In this document: in pieces, positions 10,564 to 23,045 of the stretch
Layout: every line of letters begins with the position of its first letter
How positions within the stretch are numbered: position 1 is the first letter of the stretch
DNA from: Montifringilla adamsi
Lineage: Eukaryota; Chordata; Aves; Passeriformes; Passeridae
DNA length: 64,000 nt
NCBI GenBank assembly: GCA_017590115.1
Contig: JAGGNK010010225.1
Coordinates: 6,820,001-6,884,000 of the forward strand
Reading direction: 5' to 3'
The notes under the pieces: generated by a model
The model's input: only the letters and a program-made list of their open reading frames with translations
Told to the model about the DNA's origin: nothing
Database searches by the model: none
Program-made: the position numbers and the translations under genes

Positions 10564-13500
10564 CTATATTTTTTTCCAGTCTGTATTATTTTTGAGCAAT
10601 GAAATAGCCTGAGATCTTATGATACAGATTGTTCCTGGATGAAAACAGGAGTGGGGCTTCAGGAGTTCCCCTAATATACTCCAGTTGCTAAGATGTCTTT
10701 AGTTCCTAGGACAACAATAGAGCTATTTCAAGTTACAATCTCCAAATGCACATAATGTTGCATCCCCAGGCCCCAGCATCAGATTGTTACTTTTGACTTA
10801 TTATTTGCTGATAATTATCTGCCAGACACAAATTTGATTTATTTTCTGTTTAAAAAATCTTTGTTGGAATATCCTGAATGAAACAAATTACATCAATTTT
10901 GATGAAAGAAATAAGCATAACATATGGAAAGAGCAATTTATCCCATGCATTTAACGTATTCTATGGGTGTGAGTGCATTTATCAATAAAGTTTCAGTCGT
11001 GTGAGTTAGAAACATGTAACCTCAGCAAGATGAGCTATTCTGAATACTATCATTCATCTGAGGATGATGAAGTATATTCATTGCATCATACAAGGGTATT
11101 CTAGTTCCACTATAATGGTAGTATTTTTTAATTTAAAATTTTATTTGCAATATCAATAACTCTTACTACTTTTCTTGCTTTTTTGATGTAATTTATTTAT
11201 TGAAAATAAATTTCTTGATGTTTATTTCTTCTTCAATTTATTTTCATTGGTAAATAAGTGGAAAAAATGTAAAATTTCCAAATGTTGAGGCAACACTGAA
11301 TAGTTTTGTTATGTTTTGTGCTTTGATCTGTAGGGGAAGGAATTTTTGTGCACTCAATAATAATTTTTTCTTTTCACTTAGTAGTCTAAGCTATGTAAAC
11401 TTTAAATTTAGACTCAAGTACTGTCTTATTAAAAGGGTCCTAAAATTGTCAAATGTTATGTCTGATTCCAAAGTGAATGACCCATTTTTTCTCAGGGTTA
11501 AAGTATTCCTGTTTTTAGGTTAATCATAAATGATTGAGTAAATCTCCCTCATTACAATAGTCTTGTAGAATTCAGTTTTATTTACTCCTGTGCCAATCTG
11601 ACAAAAAGATTAATTTCACAGATATTTTCATTTATCCTTAAAAAAATAACTATGCATTCAATCACAGCCAGAGAAGTGATACTAAATGATTTTTTATTTG
11701 TCAGGATATAAAACATGGAATTCTGGCAATTATTTGGGCATGAGGTTTTTTTAGAATTTTTTTCACTAACAAAATTCTTGGGGATTTAGATCTTCCTCAA
11801 TGTATTTTATAAACATTAGACTTGAGCAATTTTCCAGTGTCAATAGGTCTTCTCATCTTGCTTTATGTTATGAGGCACACTGACTGATTTAAATTGATTT
11901 GAAATTATTTAGCTCTATGCAATACATCCATATCACCTTAAGATAAGTGTTTTCCAATTTGAGAACCCGTTCCCTATGATCCTCATGTAACAACACTCTG
12001 AAAACAAAATAAATTTGCTTCAAAAGAAGCTATTAATTTGAGTAAACTTACGTACATCTGTGCTGTTTGAAGCATCTTATATATATTAATTCCAGTTTAT
12101 CCCACTGTTTCTATTTCTTTCAAATGTATAGGATACAAAAAAATACATGAGAACTACATGAAAACAATCCAAAGTGGTCTGAGAAGTACATACGCAAATG
12201 TCCCATTGGATCTTGAGTTGATGTAACCCAGATCTCCCAACTCCACCTCCCCACTAAACTGAACCATTTCTAACCTTCAATCAGTTTCAACCTCACAGAT
12301 CATACAACTCTAGTCCTCCACACCTCCCCAGCACACTGGAAAATTCTGAAAACTGTTTCAAAACAATGTTTGTTATTTAATTCCTTAATTGATATCTTTG
12401 AATGACACTTTCCAGCCAGAAAAGGTTATTAGACTTAAAAACCTCAGAAATCCTTGATAACATGAACTGTTGATAAAATAACATGTTTTACAGCTGTACA
12501 CTCAAAACACAGACTAAAATTAGAAAGAGAGTGTGTACCCTCTGAAAAAGTATTTGGAACAGACATCTTGGGGAAAAATATAGATGAAAAGGCACACAAG
12601 TGATAGTGGAATGAGAGAAAAGACTCAGAACTAGTTTAACTCAACTGCAAGTAAAACCATTGATCATGGTGCAAAAAAAAAAAAACCAGAGCCAACTCTA
12701 AGTGTTCTTAAAGCCCTACCTTAGTGCCTTAGCATTATAAATGTAGCATTAATCTGTCAGTTCTTGAGACAGTGAATATCTAATACTGATAATCAGAGAT
12801 GTTCTGCAACACCTCAGTCAGAAGACCAGACTCACACATAGTTTTTAATTTCAAGGATCTGTTTGTCTAGAGAGCGTCTGGTAAATTAGATAGGGAAAAA
12901 GTAAGACTTTTAGCTCTCCTTTCAATAAACAGAACATGTAATTTCAGCAGCATAATTATAGAGAAGCTGAACAGGTGTCATGGTACCAGGACAGGTCATC
13001 TGAAATATCTTTGAATATTAACCAAAGCAAAGCAGAGAGAAGATCAAGGCTTAGCTTCCAAGTTACAATTATAAACACAAAATGAGTTCTTCTTAATTTG
13101 GGAGATACCAGGTCTGCATACAGCATTAGCCATTTTCCAGTACATTTCCATTAGTAATGTCTTTGCTGATTAGTTTTTTTCTAAATTAGCATGTTTATCC
13201 ATTAGCATATCAATATTGCTGCCAACCATCCTCTTAATTTTTAGTTTTCTTGTTGCAACAAAAAAATTGCCAATAAAAGCAAGCTTTACTTGAAGCCTTA
13301 ATTAAGTCTAGTACAATTCTTTTTTCTTTCTTTTTTTTAAGCTTGTTTAATAATACTGTGTAATATTTACTCAGATTACAGATTTGCTTTGCTCAATAAC
13401 ACCACTTGCTTGATTAATCAAAAACTTTGTATTTTGGTTTGGCTGCAACACAAGCTATAGTACTCTGCATAGTTTGGAGACACTCTTATGAAAGCCTGCC

Positions 13501-14164
13501 TTAAAAATCAGAAAATAACAACATCACAGTCAGAATAATTTTGCATAATTTCTGAAGCTCCTCTTAAGAGAAGGTAGAGACTCTTATACATAAACCTCTG
13601 AACTCTTTTATACAGTCATACCACATTGCTCCCACATTAACATGCTGAGATGTTTCTGATCAATGTCTCGTATGTAACAGAAAGGCCAACACCAATTCTT
13701 TCAAAAGTTTCTTTTTGTTCATATTCCTCTCTTTTTTATCATCCATAATTTTTTCATTGTTTTGATATGTTCAATAACATTAATTTGAAGTCAGTCACAG
13801 CAGAATAGCTAAGACTTTGTTTAACAGAAGTATACAAAGAGCTGCCTTGAACATACAGCAATGCCAGCGTCTACTGTCGACACTGTTATTCAGGACAGAT
13901 ACTCTTGTCTGACATAATTAAATCTTGACAGTAATTATCTCTGCTGATTCCTGGTAGACCGCTGTTAAAGATATGCTTATCCACTTTCAAATACACTATC
14001 TTATTAGCCTAAATACATGCCAGTAATTACAAAGCTACACTTTTTAAATTTGGGGTTCTCTAAAAGTCTTTTCAAAATAAGATGATAAAGCTTTCCCTAA
14101 AAGGATCCCCTGAGTCTTAAAACCAAGAGATCTCAGACAGTGCCTGATATTCCAACACCTGATA
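10564..14164. other. unique AT-rich sequence, no gene seen
   Basis: No recognisable gene or repeat family. Short homopolymers occur, such as an A run near 12673-12685 and a T-rich patch near 13320-13340. Frames such as the plus-strand 11311-11523 are low-complexity chance ORFs. Confidence 0.5.
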
Positions 14165-14165
14165 T

Positions 14166-14216
14166 GAGAGAGACAGGGAGAGGAAGAGAGACAGGGAGAG
14201 AGGGATAGAAGGCAAG
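14166..14216. repeat. GA-rich low-complexity tract
   Basis: A purine-rich run made of GAGAGAGACAGGGAGAGGAA and similar units. The CT-rich complement creates the serine- and leucine-rich minus-strand ORF at 14044-14229, which is not a gene. Confidence 0.85.
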
Positions 14217-14819
14217 TTTGCATGTACATAGAGCAGGTTATTGAGCAATTTTTGTTTTATAACTCAGCAGGTCAATTTGTATTAAAATGATATGGAAATA
14301 ATTCTCACTGTTCATTGTCACCTTCTTCAAATAAGAAGCTCTCCTGAGCCATCATGTTAATAACAGGTATTTCTAATTTGTTTCACTGTTTGGCAGGGGG
14401 AGATGAGAAGATTTTGGATAATGGTCATGCTGAACCATTAATATTACTTTTTACCTCATAAGGCTATGAAAACATGACAAAGGATAAGCAGGGAATGAAG
14501 TTTAGAACAAAGTTGGATGAGAAAAGTAAGACCAGATCTGACCCGAATGTCTGAATATTATTATTAAGTATTACCTTTAAACTTCTCCAGTATTCATATC
14601 TAAGAACATAAAATATTTTCACAATACAAGCACATTTAGCATAAGCAAATGTTTAAACAAAAGAACGAGGAATTTTAATGAAGCACCCTCAGGAAAATGT
14701 TTAAACTTTGCCCTTAAGTTTACTTTGTTCACTAATAGGCTTCTATTTCTAGTACTGAGTAGGAAGGATAGGTTCAATGTGTTAATAAGGAAAAAGTAAT
14801 ACTATTTAATTAATTCTGG

Positions 14820-15200
14820 CTGAACACACATGGTTTAATATACTTGGCAATATCATTCTATCACATGATATGATAATTTAATGGAACTTTTTTATTTAAA
14901 TTGCTGGCAAGTTTATGAAATTATAAAGCAAATAGGCCATGCACTTGGGTGTAATTGACTGTATAAATGTGTTTTATACTATACTGTTGGCAAATTAGCC
15001 AATCCCTGTCACAGAATCAATTATTATCTAGCTGTATTCTGCAAACACAATAGCAGAAATACAGCATTTGCAGGAAAAAAAACCCTATAATTGTTAATCT
15101 TACATTCTGCATCTTAAAGTCAGGCAATAAACATTCATACACTGTATAATCATCTCACAATAAGGCTGCTGCCAAATGAGTGCACATTTAAAATTCCTTG
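14820..15200. other. possible conserved non-coding element (unproven)
   Basis: The stretch has no repeat signature or simple repeats and is rich in homeobox-type and POU-type AT motifs (TAATTTAATGG near 14874, TTAATCTTACATTC near 15095). It has the texture of vertebrate conserved non-coding sequence in gene deserts. This is an impression only, as conservation cannot be measured from one genome. Confidence 0.2.
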
Positions 15201-15325
15201 TTGAAGAAATTCCTTAACTGGAGGTGCTGGTTTTGTTTTTATTTGTCTTTTCTTCTTCAGATCAGTGAAGTGAGTAATACGTATGTCAGTGACTCAAAAG
15301 ATATAAGGCTTGACTGCATGACTGA

Positions 15326-15420
15326 AATTTCCAAAGCTACTTAAAGGGACTTGGACACTCAGTTTCTCTTGGAACTGTGTTCACTCTAACCCCCACCTAA
15401 TGACGGTTCTGATAATCTGG
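15326..15420. repeat. possible old sauropsid repeat relic
   Basis: AAATTTCCAAAGCTACTTAA followed by GGGACTTGGACACTCA resembles a dispersed sauropsid repeat with the pattern 'AAATTTCCAAAGGCACCTAAGG...GACTTGGGCGCC'. The match is loose and from memory, and no termini are visible. Confidence 0.3.
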
Positions 15421-15614
15421 GTGCTGTACCAAAAATTACAGGATGTTGTCGTCATGGTTTTAATGCATGCTGTTTTTAGACATCAGCGAAGGTTTCCGAG
15501 TGAACTGGACATTTAAAATAATTTCTTCTGGTTCCACTAATAATAGGAAGTTGTTTCACTCTTTCATATATCTCCTTCCAAGCAGGCCATATTTAAATCA
15601 TAAGCAATGTTTAA

Positions 15615-15669
15615 CATAACACTTCTTGATGGTGTAAATAGCATAACAACTTCTTGATGGTGTAAACAT
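15615..15669. repeat. 27-bp tandem duplication (two copies)
   Basis: CATAACACTTCTTGATGGTG at 15615 recurs from 15642 as CATAACAACTTCTTGATGGT, with a one-base insertion/deletion difference. The unit is 27 bp. It is a local slippage-type duplication with no coding effect. Confidence 0.9.
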
Positions 15670-18489
15670 AGAAACAAAATATACCTGCTCTGTTACAAAA
15701 TCCAAAACCTGATGTTCTTGTAGAGTGTAGGAAATTGCAGTGGTTCTGAGCAAGTAAGAGTCAAGATCTCCAGACTATTGTGTCACCAGCATTCCTCCCT
15801 GTTTCTACATCTCTGCTGAGCAAGGATGGGATAAGCAGTTTTATGGATTTATGAACTGAGCAGCCATTGAGCACCTACAAGCGGTTTCACAGGGCAGATG
15901 TGATAGTGCTTCTGTTCACTGGAAAGAAACAGTGCAAACCTGTAGGCAGATGGTTTAGCTCCACTTATGAATGTTACCCTGTACCCATATGGGGGGTTTT
16001 GTACCATGATCTGCACTGCAGCTACAAAGTGAGGGATGTTCACTGCCATTCAGGTGCATGGAATTGCACCTTACGTGGGCATCCTTCAACTAACTTGTGC
16101 ACCAAAGCAGTTCAGGTGTTTTAGCAGGCAGCACAGGCCCAGCAGAAGACTGACAGGTTCTTGGAAGCTGAAGCTCACACTGCTATGTCTTCAAGACTAC
16201 AGAGTCACAGCCTATAGGATATAAAGCTTTCTCAGGGAAGCCTGTGCATGCCTGTGAACAGATGCATGGTAGATATCCCCAGCACCCTTAATGACATGCA
16301 GAAAGCAAGTTGTTTAGAGCTTTGAAAGGCTCTGCAATTCTTTTACGTATCTTTACAGCACTTATGTGGGAAAATACCACCATCCAGCTGAGAGTCATCA
16401 GAAATATTCTGTTGTTCTAGGGCTCCAAACTCAGCACTCTCAGTCTCAGCTCCATTATTTACCTCGACATTATTCTTTCCATGGAACCAAATTACTGATA
16501 CCAATTTGAAAACAAATCTGTCAAAAGGGAAGGTATCAACCATGTGCTTCTGTCTTAGAATCAGCCCCACTGAGGACACTCATGAATATACTGTACATAT
16601 TTCTTATGAAAATGAACCATGATCCAGCTACTAGTCTTCTTAGAATAGTACTGCTTCCTGTAGTTTTTAAGTACTCATTTACTGTCCATTCCTGCATTCT
16701 TTATACTAAAGCTTTAGATCAAGAACTTTCCTGACTACAGGGTCTCTTGACTTTAATGTTCCCATTCAAACTGTGCTGGTTTCTAAGTTTCAGGCTCTGA
16801 TCTGTACTCAGATCTTAAGTTAGGACACAGTGGTTTTTTGTCTAAATCCTACTCTCCTATAAATGTTAAAATCACAAGTCTGAAGTGGAATTGCGTCCTG
16901 AGCTTCTCAAGCAACACCTATGAAAAGTGCATGGTTTGTTTTATTGAAAAGCAAAGCTTTAGCAAAAAAGGATGAGAGAAATGAGAGAGGATAAGTAGAA
17001 GGGTGAAAAAGCAGAAGGTTTCTGTCATTATCAAACTTTGCCAAATTTGTTTTCAGTCTTGTTCCACTTCCTTATCTGTTTAATTCCCTCTGGTTCTCCT
17101 GGTACAATTTTGTCATCTCTATTTTATCCAGCTTTAGTGATCTCACTTGCTGGTGAAGTAATTTTGAACTCTTGTGCCTGAAAATATAACTTTAATTACA
17201 TGTAAAGGAAGAAATATATCAAGTTTGGGGACCAGAAGCTATTAGTCATATTAAATGTACAGCTGAAATTTTAGAAAGAGTTGTGCCAGTCATGATTGCT
17301 AAAATATAAATCTTTGGCTGTGTGATTCATTCTATACTAGGAATCTTAGAGATAATGGCAGCATCCTGAACTATAATTTTTAAATTACACATGGCTGGAA
17401 CATCTTACAGAATAACTTGAAAGAGGGTTATAAAGATACACTGAGTGCATTGTCAGGAAATAAAAACAAGTGAGATTAAGGCACAATAAATGCCTACAAA
17501 TTGAAGATCTATATTTCAGGATTTTTTCTGGGACACACAAATTATGGTCTTTTTAACAAAAAAAAATTAATTTAAAAATCATATTATGTAAAGTCACACC
17601 ACATGTTGAACCAGTTTTAAAGAACAAACAAATCCCTCCCCTCCAAGACCCCAAACCTAAACAATCCACATAATTATCACTGTTTCCTTGGAAAGAAAAC
17701 AGTGAGGAAATGAACTTAAGGACTCAATTGCAGTTACTGATCTTGAACAAGAAATGTTTCAAAGAAAATAAGGTAACAGGGAAGGTCGACAACCTCTTTA
17801 GAACATGTTGTGGGAATTACATAATAGTGCTGCCTTGTTAGCCAGGTGTTAACCAGGGCCTGGGGCTCAGCCCTCTGGGAGAGAAACTGACATCAGGTGT
17901 ATCCATGAGAGCAGTCTTTGTTATTTGAAACAGGGAGCTAATACCTGTGAGTGCCTTCTATATCAGGATACTCTATGATGCTATGGTTTCTAAAAAACAG
18001 TTATAAAATCCTGTTTCTCTGACTGCAGCAGGGAAAAAAAATTAAAACACAATAGATTATATCCACCTATAGGCGTTCCTCCCCAGCAACATCTCTGTTC
18101 AAGTAGCTCTCTGTGCTCGACCCCAAGGCCATTCAGATAATTCAGTGATGGAAAGACTCAGAGACATACAGATACTTTCTGTAATACAAAAATTACAGCC
18201 TAACTGGAAAGCTGAGATGCCCTCATTGTTTCATTATTTCTATTAACTGCATTAACCCAGTCCTAAGCAAGGACTCTGGTCATGCTAATTTACAAAGAAT
18301 TGTCCTGCTTCTCTATAGAAAACATTATTTTCTTGGAAAGGACAAATTATAATAATCCAGCAGGAAGATTGCAACATTTTTTCAAGCAGAGAATTGGGAT
18401 CTTACTCTTCATAAAATAACTTTATAACTCTTGGTTTCATGTATTATGTGGAATCCTCTCTGTGACATGGTGATCCATTTACCATTAGA
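15670..18489. other. unique sequence, no gene seen
   Basis: No known repeat or gene is recognised. The region 15849-16224 has open frames on both strands at the same place, as expected from a slightly GC-richer non-coding patch rather than a gene. Confidence 0.5.
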
Positions 18490-19547
18490 GATTAGAGAAA
18501 GGCTGTGAGCATTGTCTACCTCGACTTTAATAAAGCCTTTGCCATTGTTTCCCTCAACATTCTCCTGGAGAAACTGGCTGCTCCTGGCTTGGATAAATGT
18601 GTAAAGAACTGCCTGGGTGGCCAGGTCCAGAGAATGGTGGTAAATGGAGTTACATCCAGCTGACAGCTGGTCACAAGTGGTGTCCTCCAGAGCTCAGTGT
18701 TGGGGCCAGTTCCCTTTTGTATCTTTATCCATGATCTGGATGAGGGGATGGAGTGCACCCTCAGTAAGTTTGCAGCTGACACCATGTTGGTCAGGAGTGT
18801 TGATCTGCTGGTGGGTAAGAAGCCTCCACAGAGGGATCTGGACAGGCTGGGTTGATGGGCTGAGGGCATTTGTGAGATTTTCAACAAGTCGAAATGCCAG
18901 GTCCTGCACTTCAGAAAAAACAACCCCAGGCAGCACCACAGAGTGGACAGAGTGCTGGGAAAACTGCCCAGCAGAAAAGGACCTGGAGGTGCTGGTCAAC
19001 AGTGGCTGAACCTGAGCTAGTGTGTGCCCAGGTGGCCAAGAAGGCCAATGACATCCTGGCCTGTATCAAAAATAGTGTGGAAAGACAGCAAAGACATTGA
19101 GATGCTAAAGCATGTCCAGGGAATGGCAGTAGAACTGGTTAAGGGTCTGGAGCACAAGTCCTATGAAGAGCAGCTGAGGAAGCTGGGCTTAATCAGACAA
19201 AAGAAAAGGAGACTCACGGGAGACCTTATCGCTCTCTACAGCTGCCTGAAAGGAGGGTGTAGGGGAACCTGGTCTCTTTTTTTCAAGTAAGAAGAAGAAA
19301 AGGCCTCAAGCTGCACCAGGGGAGGTTTAGATTTGATATTAGGAAAAATTTCTTCACTGAAAGAGTTGTTCATCATGTGAACAGGTTTTCCAGGAAAGTG
19401 GTGGTGTTACCTAGAGGTATTAAAAATATATGTAAATTAGCACTTAGGGACATGGTTTAGTGGTGAACTTAGCAGTGTTATCTTTACGGTTAGACTTGGT
19501 GATATTAAAGGTCTTTTCCAACCTAAAGTCTTCATGATTCTGTAACC
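18490..19547 (+). mobile_element. CR1 LINE fragment, 5'-truncated, with dead RT C-terminal region
   Basis: Plus-strand CR1 of about 1.06 kb. It begins inside the reverse-transcriptase domain: translation from about 18508 gives SIVYLDFNKAF, which contains the catalytic motif A aspartate. The second catalytic motif reads KFAADT near 18768, where active CR1 has FADD, so one of the two catalytic aspartates is replaced. Stops and frameshifts (for example TGA near 18661) break the frame. The 3' UTR follows (AGACTTGGTGATATTAAAGG near 19490) and ends at ATGATTCTGT, one copy of the CR1 tail octamer type. The several ORFs in 18516-19290 are pieces of this element or their antisense shadows. Confidence 0.9.
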
Positions 19548-22429
19548 TTCAGCAAGAAGATTGTGAGAAATTAAAAAAAATTAGGGAATGTGGGTTGCAT
19601 TTTCCAAATATGGTTCATATTTGAAAGATTTCTACCAGGAATGAAAAATTGTTTCTGTTACATATAAAAAGTTATCTTTCTTTGAAAGATGGAAAACAAA
19701 AAGAAAGTAACGCAATGTGGACGTGCTATGTATGTGAAGGTTCAAGTTCAAATAGTTCAAGTTGTGTTTATGTTTCAATGATAAAGCAACCACCTGTGAA
19801 ATTCCACTTTATTTTTTCTTGTCTTTGAATGAGTGGGAGAGTTATAAATAAAATGTTGTTGTTCAAGGAGGTGTATAAATAAATTGGTATAATTAGGTGT
19901 CATAATTAACGTGCCCATTGCTGTTCCAGACAGATTTACATAATTGTCAGTGCTAAAATGAAAATAATTGTCAGAATTGCTTCTGTTAAGACTGATAGTT
20001 CCTTAGTTTGTATAGTTTTCTATAAGTATTTGTTTAGAAAATAATCTAAACTCTGAGCATTAAATGACTACATACAAGCCAAAATCTTCATAAGTGAAAA
20101 AAATTCACCACCCTAGAATTCAGACAAAATGTCTTGCCTGGTATCTTGCTACACATCTTCTGCATAAAGGCTAAACTATGCTTTCAGTGTGTCTGAGACT
20201 TGCACATTTTGCAAATGTAGACAGGAAAAATAATTCCTGCTTTCTGAGAAATTACTAGCAAAGTAAAAGCCCTTTAGACTGGTTCTTTGGTGGGTTTTCT
20301 TCCCAGTTTGCTTTTATGTGATGAACTAGTTGTTCGAGTAGACTTACACAATTAACAAGAAGCAGAGGATTGAGTCTTGTGCCAGTTCATGTAATGCTGC
20401 TTTTAGATTACTGCCTTAGAAAAACAGCTCAGATTTAGGCTTAACCAGTCTACGACAGTTTTATTTTATTGAAAATCAAGCTAACCATATATATTAAGTG
20501 CAAATGTTTTTATCCAAAGAAGAAATATCTTAGAATAATGATATTTCTCAGGCTAAACAGTTTTGTATTAGTATAAAGCTGTACTTGAGCACAGCTGCAA
20601 TAATTTAAAATATTGTCACTTGTGTATAGAAATAACAGATTTTATACACCCTCTAAGATCCTTTAGAAACAATGAAAAAATTATTCATACACTTTCTATG
20701 ACTTTTATTGTCCTCAATGTTTTTCGTTATTCCCTACTCTTAACCTTTGAGATTTCTTTTTTTCTCAAATTAGAAAGTAAAATTCTCTGGGACAGTTTTG
20801 ATCTATTAAGCAGGGGTCCTAAGGCACAAACAAATAAAAATTAAATAATATTCCAGTAGCAGATACAGTTTTATCAGGGAAGATGGGATGGGTAAGATAT
20901 AGAGTGTTCGGTTCCCTTCAATATTAATGTCATATTCACTTCATTTGGTACAAGACCATCAATATCTGAGTTAGATTCACACTCTATGTAAAACTAAAGA
21001 TTTATTTTTAAGTAGTTATCAGACAAAAAAAAGTAAAAAACAAATGAGATTGGAAGATTTTCACTTACTTTCTATACACATTATTTATATATGTATATAT
21101 ATTAATGAGTGCTTATTATTCATATCTGTATATATTTGAAGAGATTGAGGTAAATTTTTTTTGGAACTGTTTACTCCTAAAAAACCTGTTCTGCTTCTTC
21201 TTCTGTAATGCAAGAATGAGTTCAAAATGGGCAGTATTCAAAGAAAAATTCTGCATGTCTCTATTTCCTGCATAATAGTGAGAAAGTTCTTACTGAAGAA
21301 ATATGCATCCATTCTTTTGTTTGTGTAAATACCAGTACACTTCATCACTGAGAGTAGTGAATAAACAACAAAATTCGATTAAATTAGGTAAACTTCTCAC
21401 ATAACAGTAATGTAAATGCAAACTTACTATCTCACAGGAAAAAAAATTAAATATATACATCTAAGTAAATACACCAATTTATGACCAAACTCTTTCCTGA
21501 TTTGATTTTTCAATTAAACAATATAATTTCAAAATTTGCTTATAATATTTACCTTCTTTCTCCTATTTTTTTCACTCATCTAATTATAACAATATCAGCG
21601 GTCATATGAAAAGCCTTTATAGCTAATCTTGATTGACTAAGAATAGGGCTGGCATCAAGGTCTTGGCTATCCTGCTTCCACCTACAGCCCCTCAAGCTTT
21701 AATAACATTAGGATTTCTGTGCAATAGAAGATTATCATAATTTTAAATGCACATACTAAACCAAACTGAAATTCTCTCAATTAGTAAGGATATTAAAAAA
21801 AAAAAAAAAAAAAAAGAGAGATAGCATAGAGAAGAATAAGTTCCAGATACTCATAAGAACCATGCTTGCTAGGCCTTTCAGTCTGGTTTTACAAAAACAG
21901 TTCTACCAGCCCTTCCAAATGATTTCAGCTGTAGATTTAGGCCTAGGTGAACCTACAGTTTTTACTGTGGAAATACACCATGTCTCCAGTTTTACAGGTA
22001 CAGCACTACAAAAAACTTGCCAAAAAACATCCTCCAATACCCTTCTAGTGAGCTTTCTACCCTGGGAACCCTCTGGAGACAAGATTTTCCTTCTACCTCT
22101 TTCATGCTAAAAGTAGGCTTTCATCAGCAATTGGAAACAATCTTTTACCATGAGGAAAGGGGAAAATAACAATGTTTGTAAGACAAATAGAGTTTAACCT
22201 GTGCAGTAGGTCTTAAAGGTAAGGAATACTCATGTGGATTTAATTCAGTCCTGGACAAGAGGAAACCTAGAAAGGGAACTGTAACTTTGTCAGAGAAAAC
22301 AATTTTAAAATGAGAAAAAATTAACATCTATGGAAAAAAAGAAAACCAAAACCCACAATAAAAAAAATCCATCTGAAAACTGGAGGATTATATTTCACTG
22401 ATCACCCAAATGCTATCTGATAGCACCTG
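19548..22429. other. unique AT-rich sequence with simple repeats
   Basis: No gene is recognised. It contains a TATATATG-type run at about 21084-21110 and a 21-base A run at 21795-21815 followed by GAGAGAG. The A run has no recognisable retroposon body beside it, so it is treated as a simple repeat. Confidence 0.5.
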
Positions 22430-22880
22430 GATGTCACCTGGTACAATGTCCCCTTCAGAGTGAGATTGTTGCCAACACATGGTCAGGTCAGCAGTGTCTT
22501 TACCTCCCTGCCTTGAAAACCTCCAAGGATGAAGATCCCATGGTCTTTGGGGAAACACTACATATCCACAGCACTCACTGAGACAGTTTTTTAATGTTCA
22601 GAGGGACCTTTCCAAACTGCAATGTATGACTCTTTCTCCTTGCCATATTATTTGTTAGTACCAAGAACAGCTCCATGTTTATCATTTTATTCAAGTCGCT
22701 GTAAGCTTCAGCTGGGTGTCCATTTCACAACCACTCCACCAGAAGAAATAAATCCAAACCCCTCAGCCTTTCCCAATAGGTCATGTACATGACAACCTGA
22801 CCCATATTAAGAAGCTTCTTTGGACTCCTCTGCAATTTCTCAACACCCTTACTAAAAACCCTGCAGTTCTAGACAGAACC
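22430..22880 (-). mobile_element. old CR1 LINE 3' fragment
   Basis: Diverged minus-strand CR1 tail. In order from its 3' side: CCTTGAAAACCTCCAAGGAT (about 22512), AAGATCCCATGG, TTTAATGTTCAGAGGGACCT (about 22591), CCTCAGCCTTTCCCAATAGG (about 22764) and TTCTTTGGACTCCTCTGCAA (about 22817). These are standard landmarks of the CR1 3' region. It has no coding capacity, and its divergence is similar to that of the copy at 9.5 kb. Confidence 0.75.
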
Positions 22881-23045
22881 TTTAGATGTAGGGGGTTTAA
22901 CTGTTTGTTTGAAACATAAAAACATTTGGGGTACCTTGGAAATTCAAAAGGTACTTCCTGTGAGCAACAAAAAATAAGGCAACCTTGCTGCCTTATCCCT
23001 TCATTTCACCATGAGTTTCAACTTCACATGTTTTGTTGATCTGTT

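Noticed and set aside
18644..19009. 121-codon plus-strand ORF and overlapping minus-strand ORFs
   Set aside because: They are out-of-frame pieces and shadows inside the CR1 at 18490-19547.
21795..21815. 21-base A run that could mark a retroposon tail
   Set aside because: No retroposon body upstream and no target-site duplication seen.
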